A stretch of DNA of 26,526 nucleotides. Origin: RUG023 sp900315435 (GTDB lineage: Bacteria > Spirochaetota > Spirochaetia > Sphaerochaetales > Sphaerochaetaceae). Of this stretch, positions 1 to 6,559 are shown piece by piece. Position 1 is the stretch's first letter, and every line of letters begins with the position of its first letter. A model generated the notes under the pieces. The model saw only the letters and a list, made by a program, of their open reading frames with translations. It was not told where the DNA came from and did not search any database. The position numbers and the translations under genes were made by a program. The stretch lies in contig CADAJJ010000030.1 in NCBI GenBank assembly GCA_902788205.1, positions 1 to 26,526 of the forward strand. Direction: 5' to 3'.

Positions 1-119
1 CAGCTCATGTGGGCGAAGTCGTCGACGAACTGGCTGGCGATGTAGGCGAGGATCTCCTTGTTCATCAGCCGGTCCTTCAGTTCCTCGTCGACGAGGGTGT
101 CGTCTTTTGCATGATACAT
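1..119 (-). CDS. Probable Rpn-family (PD-(D/E)XK nuclease/transposase-like) protein, N-terminal part only
   Basis: The gene runs off the left edge, so only about 39 N-terminal residues are visible, beginning MYHAKDDTLVDEELKDRLMN. The ATG at 119 is preceded by a near-perfect Shine-Dalgarno sequence, GGAGGTGATA (121-130 on the minus strand), which fixes the start. The stretch DRLMNKEILAYI followed by an acidic helix (FVDDFAHMS) resembles the N-terminus of clostridial-type Rpn proteins (recombination-promoting nuclease/putative transposase), in which a K-E-I-L-A helix precedes the nuclease core. The catalytic core is outside the window, so this is a similarity call from a short segment. A clear C-terminal part of an Rpn-family gene lies at the other end of the window in the same orientation, so the family may be multicopy here. 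Confidence 0.45.
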   Translation of the reverse strand, partial: MYHAKDDTLVDEELKDRLMNKEILAYIASQFVDDFAHMS

Positions 120-305
120 GTATCACCTCCACACTACCATACCGGCGTTCTTGGAGGTTTGATGCATGGAAAAAAGGAGGAGATTCCGGATTGTGGATAC
201 AACATGTTGCAGGGAAAGGAAATAATAATTTCTCTCTTTTGCATGGATCGGGAGGGAAGTGGATAGGAGGTAGCGGGGAAATCCCGCTCAGGGCGGGTGT
301 TGCAG

Positions 306-348
306 AAACGACAAGCGCCACCCCGCGATGAGGTGGCGCCTGTCGTTT
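306..348 (-). terminator. Strong hairpin terminator of the CpdB-like gene
   Basis: A 17-position stem (306-322 with 332-348) pairs at 16 positions, with one A/C mismatch and a 9-base loop. It begins 13 bases past the stop codon of the minus-strand nucleotidase gene. The right arm ends in TTT, followed by a weak T stretch in the minus-strand RNA. The position and stability suggest an intrinsic terminator that also separates the gene from the Rpn-like gene downstream. The 170 bases between this hairpin and that gene's ribosome binding site hold no gene I can support. Confidence 0.7.
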
Positions 349-361
349 GCGCATGTACGGA

Positions 362-2173
362 TCAGAGCAGTCCTTGCGCCTTCAGTTCGTCGAGGTTCAG
401 GCTCTTATGGTAGGGGAGCTCGATCTTGCCCTCCTTGACCAACTCGATCGCCTTGGCCCGTTCGGGGTTGTCCAGCTGGAGGTCGACTCCGACGATCTTC
501 CAGTTGTGGTCGCACTGGGGCGAAATCTCGCCCTGCTCCTTGATGTAGGTGGTCAGCATGTCGCGGATGGAATTCGGGGACTCCCAGTCACGCTTCGCCT
601 GGACCATCTTCAAGGTCTTCAGGCCGGAAGAGTAGCGGTAGTTGTTGACCGCAAGCTTCAGGACCTGGTCGTCCTTCAGGGGCTGGCCCTTGAAGGTCAC
701 GTGCTTGATGCGGCTTCCCACTGGCTGGGAAAGGTCGATTTCATAGTTGACTCCCTGGAACTGGTCGTGCAGATAGCCCGGCTTGTCCGGGTTGAAGCTG
801 ATGGTGACATCCCCCGGCTTCCACTGGTTGTAGCAGGCGGCCGCCCATTCCATGTAGGTCTTCAGCTCGGCACCGGTGACGTCGACGGTGTAGAGGGTGT
901 TGTCGAACTTGTAGATCTTGAAGATGACCCCGTAGTTGATTGGTCCGGCGTAGATGGCGCTGTCATCGCGGAAAAGGGCGGTGGAAGTGACATCGGCTCC
1001 GGAATTGCGCAGCTGGACGTTCAGGATCAGGTCCATGACCGCGGTGTCCTCAAGCTTGGCCTGGGGGATTCCGGGAATCTCGCTGGCTGGCTGGAAGTCG
1101 GCGGTGGCGATGCCAAGGACTCCGCTGGTGACGGTGCCGTCGGCGTTCTTCGCGCCTCCCTGGACGTAGGTGACGGTCTTCTCGTGGGCTTCCTTGACCG
1201 CGGGCAGCGAACGCAGAGCCTCGCTGGGCTTGACGCCGTCCATGGAGACGACTTCGCCTTTGATGCCGGTGATCTGGTTCTGGTCGTCGAAGGAGATATC
1301 CCAGCGGGCGACTTCTTTGCCGCTGTTCTTGCAGGAGAGCACTTTCGCTCCGTTCGCATAGTCCTCGTTGACCGTCACGTGGGCGTGGCCGACCATCAGT
1401 ACCTTGATCTCCGGGCACTGGTCGAGGATGCGGTAGCCGGCATCGGTGCCGTGGTCCTCGTCATACTCCGCCAGAAATCCGACATGGGCGACCGCGACGA
1501 TCAGGTCGACTTTTCCCTTGAGCTGGTCGCAGGCCCTGCGTGCGGCGGATCCGACTTCCTCGAAATCGAGGGATTCCACTTTCGGCCCATCCCACCGGGG
1601 GACGTCCGGGTTGGTCAGGCCGATGATGCCGATGCGCACCCCGTCCTTCATGATGATGGTGTAGGGGGCGGCCAGCGGCTTGCCGGTGTCATGGTAGGTG
1701 GCGTTGGCGCACAGGTAGGGGGCTTTCGCCTCTTTCTTCAGTCTCTCGACAAAGGGAACCCCGAAGTTGAACTCGTGGTTTCCGAACACCATCGCGTCGT
1801 AATGCAGGTCGTTCATGGCCTCCATCAGCGGGTGGGGGACGCTGTCGTCCTTGTTGTACAGGTCATCGGTCAGCAGGGTGCCTTGGAACAGGTCGCCGTC
1901 GTCGACCAGGACGACGTTGTCCGCTCCCTGGTCCCTCCGGACCTGCCCGACATAGGTGGCGACACGGGCAAGACCGTCCTTCGTGGTCTCCTTGTTGTCC
2001 TCGTAACTGTACCCCCAGATGTTGCCGTGGATATCGGTAGTGCCCAAAACGGTAATCGTCACGGGTCCTCGCTTCTTGAGATCCGGTTGCTCAAGCGTGG
2101 GCTGCGCCCAAAGACACGAGATGCTTACCAGCAGAGACAAGATCAACATGCCGGATTTTCGACGTACGTTCAT
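362..2173 (-). CDS. Exported 5'-nucleotidase/2',3'-cyclic-nucleotide phosphodiesterase (CpdB/YfkN-like)
   Basis: A 603-residue secreted metallophosphoesterase. An N-terminal Sec signal (about residues 1-24, hydrophobic core MLILSLLVSISCLWA) is followed by the calcineurin-like metal-binding motifs in order: TTDIHGN, DDGDLFQGT, GNHEFNFG, VAHVGF and GHAHV. The C-terminal half is a 5'-nucleotidase C domain, with NTLYTVDVTGAELK, GVNYEIDLSQP and AVNNYRYSSG, closest in style to CpdB (2',3'-cyclic-nucleotide 2'-phosphodiesterase/3'-nucleotidase). It probably removes phosphate from extracytoplasmic nucleotides so that nucleosides can be taken up. The ATG at 2173 is preferred over an in-frame TTG just before it because AAGGAGGG lies at normal distance. 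The gene is monocistronic, with its own promoter (2203-2231) and terminator (306-348). UshA-type activity is the main alternative; substrate choice cannot be read from sequence. Confidence 0.88.
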   Translation of the reverse strand: MNVRRKSGMLILSLLVSISCLWAQPTLEQPDLKKRGPVTITVLGTTDIHGNIWGYSYEDNKETTKDGLARVATYVGQVRRDQGADNVVLVDDGDLFQGTLLTDDLYNKDDSVPHPLMEAMNDLHYDAMVFGNHEFNFGVPFVERLKKEAKAPYLCANATYHDTGKPLAAPYTIIMKDGVRIGIIGLTNPDVPRWDGPKVESLDFEEVGSAARRACDQLKGKVDLIVAVAHVGFLAEYDEDHGTDAGYRILDQCPEIKVLMVGHAHVTVNEDYANGAKVLSCKNSGKEVARWDISFDDQNQITGIKGEVVSMDGVKPSEALRSLPAVKEAHEKTVTYVQGGAKNADGTVTSGVLGIATADFQPASEIPGIPQAKLEDTAVMDLILNVQLRNSGADVTSTALFRDDSAIYAGPINYGVIFKIYKFDNTLYTVDVTGAELKTYMEWAAACYNQWKPGDVTISFNPDKPGYLHDQFQGVNYEIDLSQPVGSRIKHVTFKGQPLKDDQVLKLAVNNYRYSSGLKTLKMVQAKRDWESPNSIRDMLTTYIKEQGEISPQCDHNWKIVGVDLQLDNPERAKAIELVKEGKIELPYHKSLNLDELKAQGLL

Positions 2174-2202
2174 CAATCCCTCCTTGCGGTTTTGATAGGT
2201 TT

Positions 2203-2231
2203 ACTCTACGGGTTCATACGGGAGAAGACAA
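2203..2231 (-). promoter_or_regulatory. Sigma-70-type promoter for the CpdB-like gene
   Basis: On the minus strand, TTGTCT (2231-2226) and TAGAGT (2208-2203) are separated by exactly 17 bases, each matching four of six consensus positions. The predicted start lies about 20 bases before the ribosome binding site. The same -10 sequence, TAGAGT, occurs at the proposed glnN promoter. Confidence 0.5.
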
Positions 2232-2367
2232 TAGCTATCCGCTAGGTTTTGCGGAAAGTGGAACATCCACGCGGGCCCGCAGGCGGGGCAAAATCTGTCT
2301 GGGTGCCAAGGTCCCCCGGCCTTCCCGTTTCCTTTTGACCCAACGGGGAAGCATATGCAAGGCCGAT

Positions 2368-2404
2368 GTGTCATTTTGACACGGGACAGGAAGCATCATG
2401 TCCC
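2368..2404. promoter_or_regulatory. Two adjacent inverted repeats upstream of the first hsp20, possible activator sites
   Basis: GTGTCA-ttt-TGACAC (2368-2382) is a perfect dyad. It is followed directly by GGGACA (2383-2388) and TGTCCC (2399-2404), a second perfect dyad with a 10-base spacer. They lie about 105-140 bases before the predicted sigma-54 start, where enhancer-binding proteins normally bind. The 9-mer GTCATTTTG inside the first dyad recurs at 8387-8395, about 150 bases before the second hsp20 start. The enhancer role is an inference. Confidence 0.35.
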
Positions 2405-2423
2405 CATCTGCTTCAGAAATCCC

Positions 2424-2452
2424 TTGACTTCAAGAAGATGTTTGTATGTAAT
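2424..2452 (+). promoter_or_regulatory. Sigma-70-type promoter upstream of the first hsp20
   Basis: TTGACT (2424-2429), a 17-base spacer and TGTAAT (2447-2452) match five of six consensus positions in each box. It would start transcription about 45 bases before the sigma-54-type start, so this gene may have two promoters, one housekeeping and one activator-dependent. Confidence 0.45.
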
Positions 2453-2479
2453 TCGTTAAATTAAAGATAGATAGATATT

Positions 2480-2496
2480 TTGGCACACGGGTTGCA
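2480..2496 (+). promoter_or_regulatory. Sigma-54-type (-24/-12) promoter of the first hsp20
   Basis: TTGGCAC, five bases, then TTGCA gives the invariant GG (2482-2483) and GC (2494-2495) exactly 12 bases apart, as RpoN promoters require. The predicted start is near 2507, giving an untranslated leader of about 54 bases. The second hsp20 has the same element with identical spacing (8515-8531), which makes chance unlikely. Confidence 0.72.
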
Positions 2497-2507
2497 TTGT
2501 ACCTTGC

Positions 2508-2525
2508 GTAAGCCAAAAGGCTCAC
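2508..2525 (+). promoter_or_regulatory. 5'-terminal stem-loop in the first hsp20 leader
   Basis: GTAAGCC-aaaa-GGCTCAC forms a seven-position stem with one mismatch and a four-base loop. It starts 13 bases after the -12 GC, so it would sit at the very 5' end of the mRNA. The second hsp20 carries the same stem, perfectly paired and with a different loop, at the same offset. A stem there usually protects mRNA from decay; a thermosensor role is possible but not shown, because the ribosome binding site is about 25 bases away. Confidence 0.55.
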
Positions 2526-2560
2526 GAAACGTAACAAACGAAGCACACGGAGGTGCGATT

Positions 2561-2950
2561 ATGAGATACTTGATGAACCCCTTCTTCGATGACATGTTCG
2601 ATGACTGGAATGCGGTCAGCGATTCCAAGTTCCCGCCGGTTGATGTCTATGAGACGTCTGACAACTATATTCTGGAAGCCGAGCTGCCTGGGTATCAGGA
2701 AAGCGATCTCGAATTGCACGTCGAGAACCACACCCTGCACCTTTCCAGCAAGCGGAGGATGCCGAGGCACGAGCAGAACTCCTATCTGATCAAGGAGCGC
2801 GCCTATGTCCCCTTCGAGAGGACCTTCAGCCTTCCCGAGCATGTCGACGAGTCCGCCATCAAGGCGAACTTTGTCAATGGACTGCTCACCATCGAGATGC
2901 CGAAGAAGGTTCCCGTGCAGCCGAAGCGCATCGACGTGAAGGTCAACTGA
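2561..2950 (+). CDS. Small heat-shock protein, Hsp20/alpha-crystallin family
   Basis: 129 residues, an ATP-independent holdase that binds unfolding proteins in the cytoplasm. A short N-terminal arm beginning MRYLMNPFFDDMFDDW precedes an alpha-crystallin domain: PVDVYETSDNYILEAELPGY, then LELHVENHTLHL, the FERTFSLPEHVDE strand and the hallmark A.FVNGLLTIEMPKK near the C-terminus. The final basic tail (QPKRIDVKVN) has no classic IXI motif. The ATG at 2561 has GGAGG eight bases upstream; an in-frame ATG at 2480 would lie inside the promoter. The protein shares its MRYLMN start with the second Hsp20 at 8590, so the two are paralogues. The gene is monocistronic, with a sigma-54-type promoter, a possible sigma-70 promoter and a strong terminator at 2992. 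Confidence 0.93.
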   Translation: MRYLMNPFFDDMFDDWNAVSDSKFPPVDVYETSDNYILEAELPGYQESDLELHVENHTLHLSSKRRMPRHEQNSYLIKERAYVPFERTFSLPEHVDESAIKANFVNGLLTIEMPKKVPVQPKRIDVKVN

Positions 2951-2991
2951 CCCTTCTCGCACGAGTACCACTTGTTCCATACACTCCATTG

Positions 2992-3021
2992 CAGGACTGC
3001 CGTGACGGCAGTCCTGTTTTT
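2992..3021 (+). terminator. Intrinsic terminator after the first hsp20
   Basis: A perfect 11-bp stem, CAGGACTGCCG with CGGCAGTCCTG around a TGA loop, is followed at once by five Ts (3017-3021). It lies 42 bases past the hsp20 stop and isolates that gene from the operon beginning at 3059. Confidence 0.92.
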
Positions 3022-3045
3022 GTGTTTCTCCCGGGAAAAAACGGC

Positions 3046-3051
3046 TATACT
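3046..3051 (+). promoter_or_regulatory. Possible -10 box placing the MEMO-like start codon at the mRNA 5' end
   Basis: TATACT ends seven bases before the ATG at 3059 and no Shine-Dalgarno sequence lies between them. If this is the -10 element, the operon's mRNA begins at or next to the ATG. No good -35 is visible at 16-18 bases, so the call is weak. Confidence 0.3.
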
Positions 3052-3058
3052 ATTCTCC

Positions 3059-3880
3059 ATGGAAAGAAAAGATGTGTTTGCGGGGTACTGGTACCCCTCC
3101 GACAAGGACGAGCTGCATGACCTGATAGCCTTCCAGCCCGAGCATGGTGCCCGGATCCGGTCTGCGATCCTGCCTCATGCAGGGCTCTTCTTTTCCCATC
3201 GCGGCATCGCCCATTACCTTGCCCGCGTCGACCATGCGATTACGCGGGTCATCATCCTTTCCCCCTCCCATTACTTTTATCTGAAGCCGAACGAGATGCT
3301 TGGCTCCCGCGTCTTTGCCAGCGCCCGGACCCCCTTGGGGGTGCTTTCCATGGTTCCCTTGGAGGGTGCCGCTTTCGGAGGGGAGATGCAGATCCAACGC
3401 GAGCACGCAGTGGAGATGGTCCTTCCTGGCCTGAAAGAGGTCTTGCCTGACGGTACGGTGAGCATGGGCCTGGTCAACCAGGTGGACGAGGACCAGGTCG
3501 AGCGTCTTGCAGGACTGATCCTCGGACAGATGGACGACCACACCAGCCTGATTGCTTCCAGCGACTTCACCCACTATGGGGAGGGGTTCCATTACATTCC
3601 CTATGGGCCGGAAATCTCCGACGAGGTCCGCGACAAGGTCGGACGCGATGACCGGGAGCTTGCCGGGCTGCTCGCCCTGGGTGAATGGCGGCAGGCGCTC
3701 CGCTTGAGCATCGGGCGCCATAGCACGGTCTGCGGCATCGCCCCGAGCGTTATCGCCAGCTGTGTCAACTCGCACCTTGGTCTTGTCGGGGAAATCGCCG
3801 ACAGCTATGACTCGTTTGGACTTTCCGGTGGCGGGGAGAGTTTTGTCTCCTACGTCACGGTTCTTTGGAGGAATCCATGA
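3059..3880 (+). CDS. amrB: MEMO1-family protein (AmmeMemoRadiSam system protein B)
   Basis: 273 residues of the MEMO1/LigB-like fold, related to class III extradiol dioxygenases. The conserved pocket residues of the family are all visible: LPHAG (His40), SPSHY (His71), SSDFTHYG (Asp169, His172) and STVCG (Cys225). REHAVEMVLP is the family's other signature. Human MEMO1 binds redox metals with the equivalent residues; the bacterial reaction is unknown. The next two genes overlap it and encode an AMMECR1-domain protein and a radical SAM enzyme, so this is the complete three-gene AmmeMemoRadiSam set. The ATG at 3059 matches the normal family length but has no ribosome binding site (see the -10 box at 3046). 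An upstream in-frame start would run into the hsp20 terminator. Confidence 0.9.
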   Translation: MERKDVFAGYWYPSDKDELHDLIAFQPEHGARIRSAILPHAGLFFSHRGIAHYLARVDHAITRVIILSPSHYFYLKPNEMLGSRVFASARTPLGVLSMVPLEGAAFGGEMQIQREHAVEMVLPGLKEVLPDGTVSMGLVNQVDEDQVERLAGLILGQMDDHTSLIASSDFTHYGEGFHYIPYGPEISDEVRDKVGRDDRELAGLLALGEWRQALRLSIGRHSTVCGIAPSVIASCVNSHLGLVGEIADSYDSFGLSGGGESFVSYVTVLWRNP

Positions 3881-4431
3881 CCAAAGAAGCACAGACGTTG
3901 TTGCTCCAGGTCGCGCGTGACTCGATTGCGAGCGCCTTCCACAAAGGGACTGGCGAACCGCTACGGGTCGCCAGAATGGACAAGGCGCTGACGGTCGTCG
4001 GCCCTGGAGCTTTCGTGACCCTCCATGAGCATGGCAGGCTCCGTGGCTGCATCGGCTACTTGGTCGGGGCGGGGAACCCGCTGTGCGACCTTGTCTCCCT
4101 GCTTGCCAAGGAGAGCGCCTTCAAGGACTGGCGTTTCCCGCCGCTCGAGGAGAAGGAACTGGAGGACTGCACCATCGAGATCTCCGTCCTCACCGTGCCC
4201 AAGCCGATCCGGAGTCTGGAAGCGTTTCTTCCCGGACGGGATGGTATCATCCTCACTGCCTTGGGCAGAAGGGCTGTCTTTCTTCCCCAGGTGGCGACCG
4301 AACAGGGATGGGGCAGGCAAGAGATGCTGGAGAACCTCAGCAGGAAGGCGGGGTTGCTGCCCGACGGCTACCTTGACCCGGGCGCCCGCTATGAGACCTT
4401 CCAGGCGGAGGTCTTCGGAGAACAAAGGTGA
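3877..4431 (+). CDS. amrA: AMMECR1-domain protein (AmmeMemoRadiSam system protein A)
   Basis: 184 residues comprising one AMMECR1 domain. The family signature LRGCIG is at residues 55-60, followed by the typical acidic and aromatic segment (AFKDWRFPPLEEKELEDCTIEISVLT) and a C-terminal GARYETFQAEVF. The conserved cysteine in LRGCIG makes a catalytic or metal role plausible, but no reaction has been established for the family. Translation starts at ATG 3877, which overlaps the upstream stop as ATGA, with GGAGG five bases before it; the in-frame TTG at 3865 lies before that site. Four-base overlaps on both sides indicate tight translational coupling, so the three proteins are probably made in fixed ratio and work together. 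Confidence 0.92.
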   Translation: MTKEAQTLLLQVARDSIASAFHKGTGEPLRVARMDKALTVVGPGAFVTLHEHGRLRGCIGYLVGAGNPLCDLVSLLAKESAFKDWRFPPLEEKELEDCTIEISVLTVPKPIRSLEAFLPGRDGIILTALGRRAVFLPQVATEQGWGRQEMLENLSRKAGLLPDGYLDPGARYETFQAEVFGEQR

Positions 4432-5387
4432 ACTGTGATTTCTGTTGGCGCCATTGCGATATTCCCGAGGGGCGGAACGGGTACTGCCAGGTCCGGCGGA
4501 ACGAGGGAGGGACGATCCGTTCTTTGTACTACGGACAGCTGGTCTCCCTTGCCGTGGACCCGGTCGAGAAGAAGCCCTTCTACCATTTTCTTCCCGGCAC
4601 CCAGAGCCTTTCCGTTGCGGAGGCTGGTTGCAACTACCATTGCCAGTTCTGCCAGAATTTCACGATCAGCCAGCCTGGGTGCGACATCCCGAGCAGGTAT
4701 TGTCCCCCGGAGGTGGTGGTCGGACTGGCCAAGCGGCATCATGTCCGCAGCATCAGCTATACTTACAGCGAGCCAAGTGTCTGGCAGGACTACATGGTCG
4801 ACGTCGCCATGTTGGCGCAGAAGGACGGAATCCGGAATGTCATGGTCACCAATGGTTCCTTCTCCAAGGAATCGTGGGACCGCATCTTTCCGGTTGTCGA
4901 TGCCTTGAACATCGACGTGAAGGGAGACGATTCGTTTTATACGGGCATCTGCAAGGGCCGTTTGGGGCCTGTCCTGGATTCGGTGGAGGAAGCGGTTCGG
5001 CGGAAGCGGCACCTTGAGGTGACGACCCTTTTGATCGAGGGGATCCACACTAGGCGTATGGTCGCAGAGCTGGGGAAGCTCCTGCATGACCGGGGTGTCC
5101 AGGTCTGGCACCTTTCCCGTTTCTTTCCCCGGTATCAGATGAGCGACAGGATGGCGACCAGCGAGTCGTTCCTCGCGGAGATGCTTGAGGTGGCAGGCAT
5201 GTCGGGTATTCCCTATATCTATGGGGGAAACAGCAGCCATGTCGACGAGACCCGTTGTCCCTCCTGCCACGCCATCCTCATCCATGACCACCGCTACGGG
5301 GGAAGCCAGCGGCAAGAAGCCCTGCGGACCATCATCCAGGGGCGCTGTGCCGCATGCGGGTCCCCTGTGTATGGGGTTTTTGCATGA
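4428..5387 (+). CDS. amrS: AmmeMemoRadiSam system radical SAM enzyme
   Basis: 319 residues, related to pyruvate formate-lyase activating enzymes. The [4Fe-4S]/SAM motif CNYHCQFC gives Cys68, Cys72 and Cys75. An N-terminal cysteine cluster (CDFCWRHC, then NGYC) and a C-terminal zinc-ribbon-like pair (CPSCHA, CAACGS) flank the TIM-barrel core, as in this subfamily; VDPVEKKPFYHF and VTNGSFS are further family blocks. The start is GTG at 4428, overlapping the AMMECR1 stop as GTGA, with GGAG seven bases upstream. The N-terminus looks roughly 15-20 residues shorter than many members, though the first cysteine cluster is complete. The likely role is radical chemistry on a substrate or glycyl residue presented by the two partners; this is inference. 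No clear terminator follows. Confidence 0.92.
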   Translation: MNCDFCWRHCDIPEGRNGYCQVRRNEGGTIRSLYYGQLVSLAVDPVEKKPFYHFLPGTQSLSVAEAGCNYHCQFCQNFTISQPGCDIPSRYCPPEVVVGLAKRHHVRSISYTYSEPSVWQDYMVDVAMLAQKDGIRNVMVTNGSFSKESWDRIFPVVDALNIDVKGDDSFYTGICKGRLGPVLDSVEEAVRRKRHLEVTTLLIEGIHTRRMVAELGKLLHDRGVQVWHLSRFFPRYQMSDRMATSESFLAEMLEVAGMSGIPYIYGGNSSHVDETRCPSCHAILIHDHRYGGSQRQEALRTIIQGRCAACGSPVYGVFA

Positions 5388-5541
5388 TACTGTGGACAGA
5401 AGATGCTGGCAAATTCCCGCAAGAAGTTGATGTTCTCCATAGTTTGTACATAAAATAGTAAAAGTATTCTGAATTCTTATGACATAATTCTCTTCACAAG
5501 GTCTGCGCTTTTGGTGTATGGTAAGCTTACTAGGAAAAACT

Positions 5542-6069
5542 ATGAACAAATCACTTGCACTGATTTCCGTATTGCTGTTGGCTGCCGGCTCCTTGAGCGC
5601 TGCCGAGGTGTTCAAGAACGATGTGAAGCTGGTCGCAAAGGTGGACGAGGAGAACCGGGCTGGCTTCTATGCCGACGCCAGTGGCGAGGATGCCCGTACC
5701 GACTGGTCCTTTACGTCCGACAGCGCCCAGTCTACCGCGTACTTCATCGTTACCTCGAATACCTCCCATGCGATGAACCTGGAAGCCCAGCTTCCCGTCC
5801 TTGCCTGGGATGAGGACGGGAAGGTGACGATGTCCTACCAGACCACCATCAGGCTTGTCGCAAACGGAAACAACCAGTACTCCCTTTCGGGCAATCCGGT
5901 GGTGCTTCAGAACTCGAACAACTACCAGGTGTTCGGACAGATGAATCCGGGCCAGCGCGCGGTAGGTGTCTATGCGTTCGACTTCTCCATCGACCCGAGC
6001 GAGTTCTCCACAGCCTTTGAAGGCAGTTACCACGCTACGGTCAATGTCCAGATTTCCAATCCCCGGTAG
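5542..6069 (+). CDS. Secreted protein of unknown function, beta-rich
   Basis: 175 residues. A clear Sec signal (MNKSLALISVLLLAAGSLSA, cleavage probably after LSA) is followed by a cysteine-free mature chain rich in alternating hydrophobic and polar residues, predicted mainly beta. It ends in YHATVNVQISNPR, a final-strand pattern seen in fimbrial subunits and spore-coat-U-like beta-sandwich proteins; the next gene's product ends similarly (YEATVALTLTVE). I do not recognise the family. The ATG at 5542 is preferred over an in-frame upstream codon because it begins the signal peptide, although the ribosome binding site (AGGA) is weak. A perfect 10-base palindrome, GTAAGCTTAC, lies at 5521-5530 just before it. 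The protein could be a surface or pilus-like component; confidence is high for the gene, low for the role. Confidence 0.8.
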   Translation: MNKSLALISVLLLAAGSLSAAEVFKNDVKLVAKVDEENRAGFYADASGEDARTDWSFTSDSAQSTAYFIVTSNTSHAMNLEAQLPVLAWDEDGKVTMSYQTTIRLVANGNNQYSLSGNPVVLQNSNNYQVFGQMNPGQRAVGVYAFDFSIDPSEFSTAFEGSYHATVNVQISNPR

Positions 6070-6099
6070 CCACGCGGACACAAAGCAGACACATTGCAA

Positions 6100-6126
6100 C
6101 CTCCCTCGGGCCGTACCCGAGGGAGG
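6100..6126 (+). terminator. Hairpin terminator after the first secreted-protein gene
   Basis: A perfect 11-bp GC-rich stem, CCTCCCTCGGG with CCCGAGGGAGG around a five-base loop, lies 30 bases past the stop. No T-run follows, so termination may be partial or the hairpin may protect the 3' end. Confidence 0.6.
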
Positions 6127-6476
6127 CTGTGTATTACGGTTTAGGAGCAATTTGTTTGACGGATACGACATACTGTGCATGATCCAGCTTCCTCGGACAG
6201 AAATCGCCCCATCCCTGCCGCCGTGAAACCGTTCGAATGGGAATGTTTCCGAACTTTGTCCCTCCCTTTGTACAAGGTATGTCTGAAGTTTGTTCCCAAA
6301 AAGTTTGACAAAGAAGCGTCTTCTTTTTGTCTAAAACCGTACCAATATACCGAAAAACCGGCAACAATAAGAGCGTATACACAATAAAAACAAGTAATAA
6401 GCAATAAAAAGAGCCGTAACGCAATATTAAAAAATGGAAAGTCTCAAAAAGACAGAAAAAATTTTTTCAAATTCTA
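6127..6476. other. AT-rich intergenic stretch with one hairpin; no supported gene
   Basis: About 350 bases rich in A-tracts with no convincing ORF on either strand; short minus-strand frames lack family features and ribosome binding sites. An imperfect hairpin at 6307-6331 (GACAAAGAAG, CGT, then CTTCTTTTTGTC, with two extra Ts in the right arm) could be the end of a small RNA or a protein-binding dyad. The right end (about 6450-6475) has A/T tracts directly before the -35 box at 6477, typical of an UP element. Confidence 0.5.
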
Positions 6477-6505
6477 TTGACATAAGTACGAAGGCTGAGT
6501 ACATT
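6477..6505 (+). promoter_or_regulatory. Near-consensus sigma-70 promoter for the second secreted protein
   Basis: A perfect -35 TTGACA (6477-6482), a 17-base spacer and TACATT (6500-6505) lie behind A- and T-tracts that resemble an UP element. The predicted start near 6512 gives a leader of about 48 bases with a small stem-loop (CCGAAC 6530-6535 with GTTCGG 6541-6546) immediately before an exposed AAGGA ribosome binding site. This is the strongest-looking promoter in the window and implies abundant product. Confidence 0.85.
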
Positions 6506-6559
6506 GTAACCATCAAAAGTTACTTGCACCCGAACAAAAGGTTCGGAAAGGAAAGAAAA

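Noticed and set aside
347..2245. Long plus-strand open frame (632 codons) opposite the CpdB-like gene
   Set aside because: It is the antisense of a gene with full metallophosphoesterase motifs and shows no family features; long antisense frames are expected in GC-rich genes with G/C third positions.
2300..2318. TTGGCAC on the minus strand near 2310, a possible -24 element for the nucleotidase gene
   Set aside because: The position 12 bases on reads GA within CAGA rather than TTGC, so no -12 element is present.
6134..6424. Minus-strand frames of 87-96 codons in the AT-rich gap, one with a hydrophobic start
   Set aside because: No ribosome binding site, two overlapping frames of equal merit, and an unconvincing protein; the hydrophobic start reflects A-tract composition.
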